NCBI GenBank assembly: GCA_030425045.1
Contig: JAUHVL010000010.1
Coordinates: 27,032-91,031, forward strand
DNA length: 64,000 nucleotides
Source: a bacterium
GTDB taxonomy: Bacteria; Bdellovibrionota; Bacteriovoracia; Bacteriovoracales; Bacteriovoracaceae
Direction of reading: 5' to 3'
Shown here one piece after another: positions 36,218 through 44,930 of this stretch. The notes beneath the pieces were generated by a model, which saw nothing but the letters and a program-made list of their open reading frames with translations, ran no database searches and had not been told where the DNA came from. The translations under genes and the position numbers were made by a program. Position 1 is the first letter of the stretch. Each line of letters begins with the position of its first letter.

Positions 36218-37146
36218 AAATCTTATTAACAGGAAGTACTGGTCTATTAGGATCTCATCTTCTTGAGCAAGGTCTCGAGAAAGGTTATCATTTTAAGCTA
36301 CCCACACGTAAAATTTCACCACGTTCTTATTTAAATTCAGTTGTGGAAAACCCCTTGATCACTCATTACGATGTCTCTGATTCTTGGGATGATGCTATTT
36401 TTAAAGATGTTGATTTTATTATTCATTGTGCAGGATTGGCCTCCCCCTTTGAAAAAGATTTTGAAGAAATGGATAAGGTAAATATTGAGCTTACAAAATA
36501 TCTTTATGAGCGCAAAGGAAAAGCAAAGTTTGTTCATATCTCAAGTATCGCTACATTAAGCTCTGGAAGTGAAGATTATACCATTTCTGAGGATAACCCC
36601 GGTCGTGTTCGCGATACATATTACGCTCAAACAAAAAAGAAAAGTGAAACGTGGCTTGAAGAACAAAACGATTCAGAACTTCTCATTATCCACCCTTGTT
36701 ATATGTTAGGTAAGTACGATAGCAGACCATCTTCTGGTTCTATCTTTTTTACCTTAAAAATGGGTAAGGTAAGCGAGTATATCAATAACGTAAAAAACTT
36801 TGTCGCGGCTTCTGATGTGGCGTCAGGTATTTATCAAGCTCTTGAGAAGGGCAATATCTCTGGTCATTATATTCTAGGTGGCGAAAATATTGAGTTAAAA
36901 TATTTTTTTAAACAAGCACTAGTGGAGTTACAACTTGAAAAAGAACTAACTCAAGTGACTCATTCTGATCATGGTCAGGTACGAGAGTTCTGCACTTCAA
37001 ATGCGATTTCTTTTGATAAAGCTATGAACGATTTTGCGTACAATCCCATAGTTAATCTAAGGGAAATGGTGAGAGAGAGTATTCGATATTTTGCTGATAA
37101 AAAAATGCTAAGAGTTAAACCACGTAGACCAAAAATTGGAGAATAA
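36214..37146 (+). CDS. NAD(P)-dependent epimerase/dehydratase-type reductase (extended SDR)
   Basis: 310 residues from a TTG start that overlaps the TGA of the preceding gene; GGGGTGG lies upstream. The Rossmann motif TGSTGLLGSH opens the protein, and YAQTKKKSE supplies Tyr and Lys of the catalytic YxxxK. This class includes NAD-dependent beta-keto-acid reductases such as OleD, 3-beta-HSD-like enzymes and sugar epimerases. In this operon, reduction of a beta-keto intermediate is the simplest reading. Confidence 0.78.
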   Translation: MKILLTGSTGLLGSHLLEQGLEKGYHFKLPTRKISPRSYLNSVVENPLITHYDVSDSWDDAIFKDVDFIIHCAGLASPFEKDFEEMDKVNIELTKYLYERKGKAKFVHISSIATLSSGSEDYTISEDNPGRVRDTYYAQTKKKSETWLEEQNDSELLIIHPCYMLGKYDSRPSSGSIFFTLKMGKVSEYINNVKNFVAASDVASGIYQALEKGNISGHYILGGENIELKYFFKQALVELQLEKELTQVTHSDHGQVREFCTSNAISFDKAMNDFAYNPIVNLREMVRESIRYFADKKMLRVKPRRPKIGE

Positions 37147-37147
37147 A

Positions 37148-37879
37148 ATGAAAGCGCTTATTACAGGTGGCAGTTCAGATATGGCTAAGGCCATGGTGGA
37201 GAAATTGTTAAAAGAAGGTCATCAGGTCGCTGTGACAGCTTCGAATGTTGATAGTGCCAATGAAGTTAAAAAACATTACTCTAAAGATGTTTCTGTTTTT
37301 GTATTAAATCTCCATGAAAATGATAATTTGAACTCGGAACTTACGTCTTATCTAGCAGGATGTGATTATCTTATTTTAAATGCTGCCACTAAAGTAAAAA
37401 AACTAAAACGCTTTCATCATATCGATAAAGGTGAGATTCGTGATTCACTTGAAGCCGACGTGGTTGGTAATACCACGCTGATTCAATTGGCCCTCCCTCA
37501 TATGATTAAAAGAAAGTTTGGTCGAATTGTTTTTATTTCAAGTATTGCTGCTAATATCGGTTCAAGTCGTTATGGTCTTTATTGCCTGACTAAAAATGCT
37601 ATGGAAGGGCTTATTTATAATTTGGCCGTGGATTTCGGTCGCTATAATGTCCTTTCAAATATTTTAAGACCTGGACTTATGCAAACATCACGTACGGAAC
37701 GTTTTTGGGGAAAGGAAGGTTATATAGAAAATGTCTCCAAAGTGATTCCCCAGGGAAAAATGGGGCAGCCTGCAGAAATCGCTTCAGCTTTAACCAGTTT
37801 ATTAGCTGAAGATTGTTATATAAATGGTCAGGCAATTAATGTTTCAGGTGGTATGCCACTTGTTTCAAGGTATCTATGA
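37148..37879 (+). CDS. Short-chain dehydrogenase/reductase
   Basis: 243 residues. Rossmann motif TGGSSDMAKA, NAA-type motif (LILNAAT), catalytic Ser in FISSIAA, and YCLTK for YxxxK are present. GGAG at 37139-37142 supports the ATG at 37148. A ketoreductase role in the operon is likely. The next gene overlaps its stop by 4 bases. Confidence 0.82.
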   Translation: MKALITGGSSDMAKAMVEKLLKEGHQVAVTASNVDSANEVKKHYSKDVSVFVLNLHENDNLNSELTSYLAGCDYLILNAATKVKKLKRFHHIDKGEIRDSLEADVVGNTTLIQLALPHMIKRKFGRIVFISSIAANIGSSRYGLYCLTKNAMEGLIYNLAVDFGRYNVLSNILRPGLMQTSRTERFWGKEGYIENVSKVIPQGKMGQPAEIASALTSLLAEDCYINGQAINVSGGMPLVSRYL

Positions 37880-38874
37880 AAGATTATTCCGGTCTCAAAT
37901 ACCAAGTCGCTGAAGAGTTAGGCGAGGATATCGATATCGTTATCTTCAAATTTGATAAAGGTAGTGAGTCTTTTAACTTTTTTAAAAGAAAACATTCTCA
38001 GTTTGATGGCCTCTCTGCAATGGCCGATGTCTTAAAACAACAAGGAGCAATCGTTAAGAAACTTCCTATGCAAAGTATAGGTAAGGAGCCCGGTACGTGG
38101 AAGAGTATAAAGTTAATGAAGCAATTTTTATCCACAAATGGAAAGGCAACAGCTAAATGGAAAGATCAAGTTGATTTTGAAATTGTGGGTAAAAGTAAGG
38201 GATTTATCTTCACATTTTTTTCAAAAGAACAGACAAAGAAAATTTTAGAACACAAAAGAACCTCGCTTTCATCTTTTCTGATCCATTCTCTAGATGAAGT
38301 ATCACTCGACTTTTTTATAGATCGTGAGGGGATGAGAAAATGGATTCTTCCTCTTAATATGCGTCAAAGAAATAAACATGAGCAGTATTACGGTAATTGT
38401 ACTGCCTCTTTTGTTCTCCATACAGGAGAGGGCCGTACTGAGTCTGATATTCAAAACGAACTTCTTGAGGCCATCAAAAGAGATGATCATTGGGGATCTT
38501 GGTTTTATACTAATATGCCTAAGTATCTCGGTAAAACACTTCTCAAACGGATTGCTTCAAAACTTCGTAATAATGGACACGGTTATTTAACTCATATGGG
38601 GAAATGGCCTACTAAAAATATTGTTCTCAAAGAAGAAAATGAACAAGAACTCTGGATGACGGCATCAATTCCTTCAAGAGTTGTTCCTCTTGCCGCTGCT
38701 TGTATTCTTTGGAACGATCAGTTGGCCTTAACGTTACGAACTCATCCTTGTTTAAAGCAAGAACTTGGGGAAACGGGTGAGCTGATGAAGGCATGGTTAG
38801 ATAAAATAGCTCTCGTTACAAATCTACAAAACATTCCTAAAGTTTATTCGGTCAAAGAAGGTGATATAAAATGA
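37876..38874 (+). CDS. Condensation-domain-like acyltransferase
   Basis: 332 residues. KHSQFDGLSAM contains HxxxDG (His40, Asp44), the active-site motif of chloramphenicol acetyltransferase-fold enzymes: peptide-synthetase condensation domains, PapA-type and wax-ester synthase/DGAT acyltransferases. Later segments (LPLNMRQRNKHEQYYGNCTA, then LTHMGKWP) resemble the GN and SN-x-PGP regions of that superfamily, but overall similarity is weak. It could join an ACP-bound acyl group to an amine or alcohol. It is coupled by ATGA overlaps on both sides. The assignment rests on the motif and context. Confidence 0.55.
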   Translation: MKDYSGLKYQVAEELGEDIDIVIFKFDKGSESFNFFKRKHSQFDGLSAMADVLKQQGAIVKKLPMQSIGKEPGTWKSIKLMKQFLSTNGKATAKWKDQVDFEIVGKSKGFIFTFFSKEQTKKILEHKRTSLSSFLIHSLDEVSLDFFIDREGMRKWILPLNMRQRNKHEQYYGNCTASFVLHTGEGRTESDIQNELLEAIKRDDHWGSWFYTNMPKYLGKTLLKRIASKLRNNGHGYLTHMGKWPTKNIVLKEENEQELWMTASIPSRVVPLAAACILWNDQLALTLRTHPCLKQELGETGELMKAWLDKIALVTNLQNIPKVYSVKEGDIK

Positions 38875-39635
38875 ATATTTTTATAACAGGTGGGACCAGT
38901 GGTATTGGAAAATGTTTAGCTGAATTATATTTAGCTGAAGGTCACCGTGTTGGTGTCTGTGGAGGAAATCGAGAATTTTTTGAGAATAATTTTAAGTCAA
39001 ATCAAGAAAATCTCTTTTTTTATGAATTAGATGTAAGAGATAGGTCGGAACATATAAAAACAGTGGCAGAATTCGCCGAAGGTAAACTTAATCTTTTCAT
39101 CGCTTGTGCAGGAATAAACCAACAGGGAAATAATGGTACTGCATTAAATTTTGATCTCGCTCATAAAGTGATCGGTATTAATTATCTTGGCGTCTTAAAT
39201 GGCGTGGAAAGTGCTTTTGAAGTGATGAAAAAACATCGCTCTGGACAAATTATCGCTTTAAGTTCTGCCTCGGCCGTTGCCGGTTTTCCAGGGGCAGCCG
39301 CATATACTTCTTCTAAGGCCGCCGTCATGACGATGATGGAGGCCCTAAGCATAGATTATCGGCATTATGGCATTACATGTCAGTGTATATGTCCTGGTTA
39401 TGTAGACACTCCACTTGCTCGAGGATCACAAAGAGAAAAACTACCCGGTCTTATTTCGGCACCAGCTGCTGCTCAGCATATAAAGTCGGCCATTGAAAGA
39501 AAAAAAATGCTGTATTTTTTCCCGAGGCTTGCTAATTTGACAATGCAAATCGTTAGAGTCATGCCTAGGTGGCTTTTTCGAGCGTTGGAATGGCATCTGA
39601 ACAGAAAAAATATTGTGGCAGATCCCGTTGACTAG
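38871..39635 (+). CDS. Short-chain dehydrogenase/reductase
   Basis: 254 residues. TGGTSGIGKC, the ACAG motif, SSASAVAGFPGAAAYTSSK (Ser and YxxxK) and PGYVDTPLA are all canonical. The C-terminal part (KMLYFFPRLANLTMQIVRVMP) is hydrophobic and basic, as in membrane-associated lipid reductases. It starts inside the stop of the condensation-like gene. Confidence 0.85.
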   Translation: MNIFITGGTSGIGKCLAELYLAEGHRVGVCGGNREFFENNFKSNQENLFFYELDVRDRSEHIKTVAEFAEGKLNLFIACAGINQQGNNGTALNFDLAHKVIGINYLGVLNGVESAFEVMKKHRSGQIIALSSASAVAGFPGAAAYTSSKAAVMTMMEALSIDYRHYGITCQCICPGYVDTPLARGSQREKLPGLISAPAAAQHIKSAIERKKMLYFFPRLANLTMQIVRVMPRWLFRALEWHLNRKNIVADPVD

Positions 39636-39692
39636 TGTCTCATTTCAAGTGAAGATGAGGCCCCTACACACAAAACAACAGCGGAGAAGCAG

Positions 39693-40481
39693 ATGAGACA
39701 GTCAGCTACACTCTATACTAAGATCGTTAAGGCCACTGAGATTAGTAGTGAAACAATCAGGCAAATGCACGATCTCTTTATTGAGTATTATAACAATGCT
39801 CATATCGAAAACTTCATTAACGATTTAAGAAAAAAAGATCATATCATTCTCGTTTGTGAGAGCTTTCGCAATCGGGTCGTTGGCTTTACGACAATCAAAA
39901 AAATCGACAGTGAATTTCAAGGAAAAAAAGTTTCTGGAATCTTCAGTGGCGATACAATTATGTATAAAGAGTACTGGGGCTCAAAGGCCATGCACTCTGC
40001 TTTCTTTGGTTACCTTATTAAAGAAAAACTTAAAAATCCTTCCGTATCACTTTATTGGTTTTTAATTAGCAAGGGTTATAAAACCTACCTTCTGATGGCC
40101 AATGGTTTTAAAAGATACTATCCCTCAATTGATGGGGAAGAGAGTGACCAGAAGTATCTCAAAGCATTAACAAAACATTTTTGTGATATGTCTTATCCTG
40201 GTAAGTATAATTATGAGACTGGAATTCTAGATTTTGGTGATACTTATCAAAACCTTAAAGAAGATGTGGCAGAAATTACGCCAGAGTTAAAAAAGCAATA
40301 TCCAAAGATTGATTTCTTTGAAGAAATGAACCCTGGATGGAGAAAAGGTAATGAACTGGCCTGTATTGGTGAATTATCTTTTGATCAGTTTGCTTTTTAT
40401 GCAATGAAACTTAGTAAAAGTGTTGCAAGAAAAAGACTTAGCAAAATTAGAAAGAAGCTATTACCCGCACCTGGGGTCTAA
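39693..40481 (+). CDS. GNAT-like acyltransferase
   Basis: 262 residues. Residues about 40-150 have the strand-helix order of GNAT enzymes (IILVCESFRNRVVGFTTI, then SGDTIMYKEYWGSKAMHSAF), but the acetyl-CoA loop is not clear. No further domain is recognised. A CGGAGAAGC ribosome site precedes the ATG after a 57-base gap. The ligase gene follows by 3 bases. Confidence 0.5.
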   Translation: MRQSATLYTKIVKATEISSETIRQMHDLFIEYYNNAHIENFINDLRKKDHIILVCESFRNRVVGFTTIKKIDSEFQGKKVSGIFSGDTIMYKEYWGSKAMHSAFFGYLIKEKLKNPSVSLYWFLISKGYKTYLLMANGFKRYYPSIDGEESDQKYLKALTKHFCDMSYPGKYNYETGILDFGDTYQNLKEDVAEITPELKKQYPKIDFFEEMNPGWRKGNELACIGELSFDQFAFYAMKLSKSVARKRLSKIRKKLLPAPGV

Positions 40482-40484
40482 AAC

Positions 40485-42026
40485 TTGTTGAACAAACTTT
40501 GTCATCAGCTCTTATATCACTCCACTGTTTTTTCTTATAGAAACTATATTAAGCATCTTCATGAGCATAAAAGTTACCAACTTAATATTTGGAACGAGCA
40601 AAATAATCTTTTAAACAGAAAATTAAGCTTTGAAGAGTTTAAAGACCTTCCCATTACCGATTATTCCCATTGGGCAGAAAAGATTGAAGAGCAAAGGCTA
40701 TTGGGTAAAAAGATTCTCAATAACGATGATGTCTCTCGTTATCAACCAACATCGGGATCATCTTCGGCCATTAAATGGATTCCTTATACAAATCGTTATT
40801 TAAAAGAGATTGATCAAGTTGCCGCTCCTTGGATGCATGACCTTTACGACCGTTACCCCGATATTAGAGAAGGAAAGCATTATTGGTCTCTTTCTTGGAT
40901 ACCAACAGAACTGCGAGATAAGGTTAGCGGAAATATTAATGATGATCTTCAGCTTATGCCTTGGTGGAAAAGATTCTTCTTAGGCCAAACAATGGCCGTC
41001 TCTAGTGAGATTTCTAAGGCCCCTAGTTCTTATCTAAGTCAGCTAGCAACGGCCTCTTTTTTAGCTTCTTGTAGTGACTTAAGTCTCGTGAGTGTATGGA
41101 GTCCTACTTTTTTTCTTGAGATGATTCATTTTATGGAAAAGCATAATGATGAAATCGTGAAGATACTTCGAACAGGCGATTGGGGTCATGGTGAATTAAG
41201 CTTTCTTGAGGCGCCTTTTAATCCAGAACAAGCAAGTATATTAAAAGAAGAGAATTTTCAAAAACTATGGTCAAAATTAACGTTAATGAGTTCTTGGGAT
41301 TCTTCAACCTCATTTAAATATGCTAAAAAACTTCAAAATAAATTTCCAAAAGTATCTTTTCAAGGAAAAGGCTTGTGGGCGACGGAAGGGGTGGTCACGT
41401 TTCCTTTTAGAGATAAATTTCCTCTCGCTTATCAAAGTCACTTTTATGAGTTCTTAGATCTCGAAGATGGGAAAATTTATAATAGTTGGGAGTTGTCGAA
41501 AGACCAGGAAGTGGCCCCTGTCCTGACGACGGGTAATGGTATTTGTCGTTATAAACTTTATGATCGTCTTAAGGTGACGGAGTTTATGGGTGGCGTTCCT
41601 TGCTTTTTATTTATGGGAAGAGAGCATGGAGTGGATATGGTCGGTGAAAAATTATCGCCTAATTTTGTTACTCCCATTATCCATAATCTTGAAAAAGAAT
41701 TTGATGTCCATTCTGTTTGTTTAGCGGCCGTAGCAGAGGAAGAAGTTCCTTTTTATCTTTATATAGCTGAGGGACAAAGTGGACGTGTTTGTCAAAAATC
41801 TCTGGCAGATAAAATTGATGAGTCTTTATGCCAAAGTTTTCATTATAATTTAGCGAGAGACCTCGGTCAGCTTGATCCTGTTAAGGTGCTCGTTTCACCT
41901 GATGGATTTGATCGTTATAAAAAAGCATGTGTTAAAAAAGGAATGGTTGCAGGTAATCTAAAAATTGAATCACTGGTTAAATTGAACCAGGCTCAATATA
42001 AGGAACTTTATCATCCAAGTTGTTAA
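40485..42026 (+). CDS. GH3-family acyl-adenylate/amide-forming ligase
   Basis: 513 residues, from TTG at 40485 or 40488. QPTSGSSSAIKWIPYT is the GH3 phosphate-binding motif, followed by the LMSSWDSS and GLWATEGVVTFPF region typical of the family. Plant GH3 enzymes adenylate acids and join them to amino acids; bacterial members are uncommon and mostly uncharacterised. Here it may end the pathway by amide formation, or be a second acid-activating enzyme. Its 3' end overlaps the convergent GNAT gene by 50 bases. Confidence 0.75.
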   Translation: MLNKLCHQLLYHSTVFSYRNYIKHLHEHKSYQLNIWNEQNNLLNRKLSFEEFKDLPITDYSHWAEKIEEQRLLGKKILNNDDVSRYQPTSGSSSAIKWIPYTNRYLKEIDQVAAPWMHDLYDRYPDIREGKHYWSLSWIPTELRDKVSGNINDDLQLMPWWKRFFLGQTMAVSSEISKAPSSYLSQLATASFLASCSDLSLVSVWSPTFFLEMIHFMEKHNDEIVKILRTGDWGHGELSFLEAPFNPEQASILKEENFQKLWSKLTLMSSWDSSTSFKYAKKLQNKFPKVSFQGKGLWATEGVVTFPFRDKFPLAYQSHFYEFLDLEDGKIYNSWELSKDQEVAPVLTTGNGICRYKLYDRLKVTEFMGGVPCFLFMGREHGVDMVGEKLSPNFVTPIIHNLEKEFDVHSVCLAAVAEEEVPFYLYIAEGQSGRVCQKSLADKIDESLCQSFHYNLARDLGQLDPVKVLVSPDGFDRYKKACVKKGMVAGNLKIESLVKLNQAQYKELYHPSC

Positions 42027-43065
42027 AATCTTTTTCACCTTGCTCACCCCAGTACACTAAAAACAATCTACTAAAAATTTTGATTGATGCGGCTTTCTTA
42101 AATACTTTATTGAGAGGATCTTTTTCATGAAGAACAGTCAAAATTATATTATTGCGATCAGCTTTTTTCCAAAGTTCACTAAGAAGTGCCTCGCAAACTA
42201 ATTCGTTATCATCTTTTATTCTCATACAAGAGATCGTCGAGTAGGGAATTGATTTTCCTTCAGGAGGGTAATAGGGAAGTCCAATAGTTTTAGCAAAGAA
42301 ATTGAGAAAAGGTCTCGCGTAGTGAATCCAATTATTATAACTTTGCACTTTCCATCTTCTAAATGGAGTTTGATCCCAAGCTGCCAAACAGCCAATTAAT
42401 TCATCTCCATCAAAACACAGGTAGAAATCATCTGGTTTGAGTCCTTTTAGTAGGCCTTCATTATTTAAAATATTATCCTTTGAGTACAAAGGCATAAATT
42501 GTCGATCAGATTGATTTAAAAAGTTCGCTATCGTCTCGGCGTCTGAAGTTTTGCCATTTCTAAAAAGAAAGTTAGGACAAACATTTTTAAAAGGATTTCG
42601 GGTTACACCATAAATATATGAAATGAGCTGGCCTATATCTTTATAGGGGGGCAAGCCCCCTTTACCTGAGGTGAGTACTTCTAAGGCATGAATATTTTCT
42701 TCCATGATGGTGGTTAAAAAAAGCTGGGCCTTCATTTCTTTTTGCATTTTACGCATAAAACGATAGGCACGAGGAAGGAGTGTTCCCTTTTGATATTTTG
42801 GATCAACCCTTAGGTTTCCTAGATAACCTAACCACTTCTTTTCACCATTAATGAGACATTGCTTTTCACTTGCAGTGCCAATGGCCGCAATTTGATCTTC
42901 AATCTCTGCACAAAAAACATGAGTCTGATCACCTTCTACAGTCATTGCATCAAAAAAATCAGGAGATCTTTCTAGAGTAACTTGCGTCACTCCCTGCATA
43001 TACTGCTTTTTACAAAAGTTAATTAGTTCCTGATTATCAGGTGAAGATGTTTCGCGAAATTTCAT
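41977..43065 (-). CDS. GNAT-like acyltransferase, two-domain
   Basis: 362 residues. The N-terminal 150 residues form a GNAT domain (VFCAEIEDQIAAIGTASE, then WLGYLGNLRVDPKYQKGTLLPRAYR, quoted in parts). A second GNAT-like half starts near residue 170 (FLFRNGKTSDAETIANFLNQ, later DDFYLCFDGDELIGCLAAW). Such tandem GNAT proteins often modify amines, lipids or carrier-bound groups. It lies convergent to the biosynthetic run and 56 bases downstream of the carboxyltransferase gene, probably in one transcript with it. Confidence 0.65.
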   Translation of the reverse strand: MKFRETSSPDNQELINFCKKQYMQGVTQVTLERSPDFFDAMTVEGDQTHVFCAEIEDQIAAIGTASEKQCLINGEKKWLGYLGNLRVDPKYQKGTLLPRAYRFMRKMQKEMKAQLFLTTIMEENIHALEVLTSGKGGLPPYKDIGQLISYIYGVTRNPFKNVCPNFLFRNGKTSDAETIANFLNQSDRQFMPLYSKDNILNNEGLLKGLKPDDFYLCFDGDELIGCLAAWDQTPFRRWKVQSYNNWIHYARPFLNFFAKTIGLPYYPPEGKSIPYSTISCMRIKDDNELVCEALLSELWKKADRNNIILTVLHEKDPLNKVFKKAASIKIFSRLFLVYWGEQGEKDFNNLDDKVPYIEPGSI

Positions 43066-43121
43066 AATTTAGGTGGTAACCGAAGGGACCATTTGTGTCA
43101 ATAAGGTTGGGCTCGAATAAC

Positions 43122-44585
43122 CTAAATCTGACGATTCAACTGATTTTTATTAGATTGAAGTGGGAGAATATCAGCTTCATTTTTTCTATTAAGTTTTGTG
43201 TTAGCGTAGGAAGCTCTGGTGGTGTATTCGGCGAGCTTCTCTTCTCCGTGACAAATCTTTTGAAAGATATCAATTTTAGAATTGATCTCACTATACTCAA
43301 TAACAGCGTCAATCGTTCCTTTGGCAATGATATCGCTATAGTCCTCTGGTTCGTTTGCACTAGTTTTACGCCATTGACCTAAAAGCCTCTCCGATTTATG
43401 GAGTAGTTTCTCAATAATACTATGGTGCATAATCCCAACTTGAGATCCTTTTAAAATAAACTGAAAGAGTCCTCCAAATACTTTCGGAAAACCAAGAACA
43501 GTTGCACCACCAAAACCACGTCCTACACAAAACCCCATCTTTCCGTACGGGTAGCTAATAATTTTTGACGCCGTATCTTTTAGCATGATGACGACTTCTT
43601 TTTTGCTATCGATAAAGTTTAATGGTGAAGCACCGGGAGTATCCATAAAAGAAACAATAGGGAGCTTTAATACTTTAAAAAGATCAAGTGCTGCCTGGTA
43701 CTTTTCCATGGTTCGAATATTGATCACATTATTCGGTCTTCCTGGTGGGTTGATAAAAACACCTAGGAGTTTACCATTTCTTCGGCAAATAAATGTTCTC
43801 ACCACTCCATCGAGTTGGTCGAAAACTTCAAAGGATTCTTCGCAAACGCCATCGATGATTGCCTCAACACGTTGATCAGGTGTTTCGAGTTTATAGATAT
43901 CATCAATATTGTTTCGTCTATAGTGTTGATATTGCCTGGGTTCGTTTAGAAAATTAACTTTATTCTTTAAATGCTGATATAACGCTTTTTTCGTTTCAAA
44001 AATTTCGTGAACGAGACTTGAGTTTCTTTGGTGTCTTTCGACACTAGAAATCTCTTCGAAGTTATAACCTTTACCAAAAAACATTTTGATCACTTCAGGA
44101 CCCGTAAGGTTAATGACACAATCTTTCTTTAAGGTGTAGCGGTAATGTCCCATGGAATACAAAAGGGCGCCAATTCCTAAACTGCGCCCCATATTTACTG
44201 TCACTAAAAGATTTTTGGTGGCGAAATTAGCGAGTGTGGGAATGATACCAAAGGCATCTTGAAAAACATTTCTCCCTTCCATTAATCGCGCGCCAAGTGA
44301 GTTGGTCATTAAGATTAAGGGAGTATTATGATGGCCTAGGTATTTTATAAATTCGTTGACTCTGCTTGAGGGGTTTTGACCAAAACTTCCACCGTTCATT
44401 TTAAAATCGTTATAGACTATTCCGTAATCGCCAGTTTCTGATTTCACGAGAAATGTCATCAGGCCATCGGCATATTTTCTAGAATATTCCTCTTCACCAA
44501 ACCAATAAGTTGTTGAAGACTCTGTTAAGGCACCAAACTGCCCAACAATTTTTTGTTCCTGTGGATTTAGTCGCTGTAAATTCAT
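43122..44585 (-). CDS. Acyl-CoA carboxylase beta-type carboxyltransferase
   Basis: 487 residues with the crotonase-fold duplication of the propionyl/acetyl-CoA carboxylase beta subunit. LILMTNSLGARLMEGRN corresponds to the first-half oxyanion region and IVSFMDTPGASP plus VGRGFGGATVLGF to the second. No biotin carboxylase or biotin carrier gene is in the window, so it must borrow those or act on its own, for example as a decarboxylase. By position it may supply a malonyl-type extender for the adjacent KAS/ACP system. AGGGA stands 7 bases before the ATG. Confidence 0.72.
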   Translation of the reverse strand: MNLQRLNPQEQKIVGQFGALTESSTTYWFGEEEYSRKYADGLMTFLVKSETGDYGIVYNDFKMNGGSFGQNPSSRVNEFIKYLGHHNTPLILMTNSLGARLMEGRNVFQDAFGIIPTLANFATKNLLVTVNMGRSLGIGALLYSMGHYRYTLKKDCVINLTGPEVIKMFFGKGYNFEEISSVERHQRNSSLVHEIFETKKALYQHLKNKVNFLNEPRQYQHYRRNNIDDIYKLETPDQRVEAIIDGVCEESFEVFDQLDGVVRTFICRRNGKLLGVFINPPGRPNNVINIRTMEKYQAALDLFKVLKLPIVSFMDTPGASPLNFIDSKKEVVIMLKDTASKIISYPYGKMGFCVGRGFGGATVLGFPKVFGGLFQFILKGSQVGIMHHSIIEKLLHKSERLLGQWRKTSANEPEDYSDIIAKGTIDAVIEYSEINSKIDIFQKICHGEEKLAEYTTRASYANTKLNRKNEADILPLQSNKNQLNRQI

Positions 44586-44808
44586 TTGTTGTCCCTATTT
44601 CAACTCTCGCATGGTTTTTTGAAGCAAGTCTCAGGCCAATAATATTAACAAGTTGTGTCATCTTGTTGTTGCTCGGCCACCATTTTGAAAGTCCTGTAAT
44701 CTTAACGAGAAGATGCGTTGCATTGTAGCAGAAAACGTATGTTTTTCCTTTAATAATTGAGTAGTTAGGTAATAAATTCATGGTTTCACTTTTCAAATTT
44801 GCGCCCAT
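44494..44808 (-). CDS. Small hypothetical protein overlapping the carboxyltransferase start
   Basis: 104 residues from an ATG with AAGGG 6 bases upstream. The first 75 residues look protein-like (IIKGKTYVFCYNATHLLVKI, then VNIIGLRLASKNHARVEIGT), but the last 30 lie over the carboxyltransferase gene in another frame and look accidental. A 92-base overlap is unusual; a truncated or frameshifted gene is possible. No family recognised. Confidence 0.3.
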   Translation of the reverse strand: MGANLKSETMNLLPNYSIIKGKTYVFCYNATHLLVKITGLSKWWPSNNKMTQLVNIIGLRLASKNHARVEIGTTNEFTATKSTGTKNCWAVWCLNRVFNNLLVW

Positions 44809-44930
44809 TATGACCCTTGTGGTGTCTCTTTGAAAGTTAGGAGTCGGACAATTTGATCCAATAAACATGATGAGAATTAGTGTTAGGTTAGAAAATTTGG
44901 AGTATAAATGTCGATTATTAGGAGAAATTC

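Noticed and set aside
32798..37146. OleABCD olefin pathway
   Set aside because: KAS-like, ligase and epimerase-like parts are present, but the OleB hydrolase is absent, the ligase is too short, and an ACP, condensation-like and GH3 genes do not belong to it.
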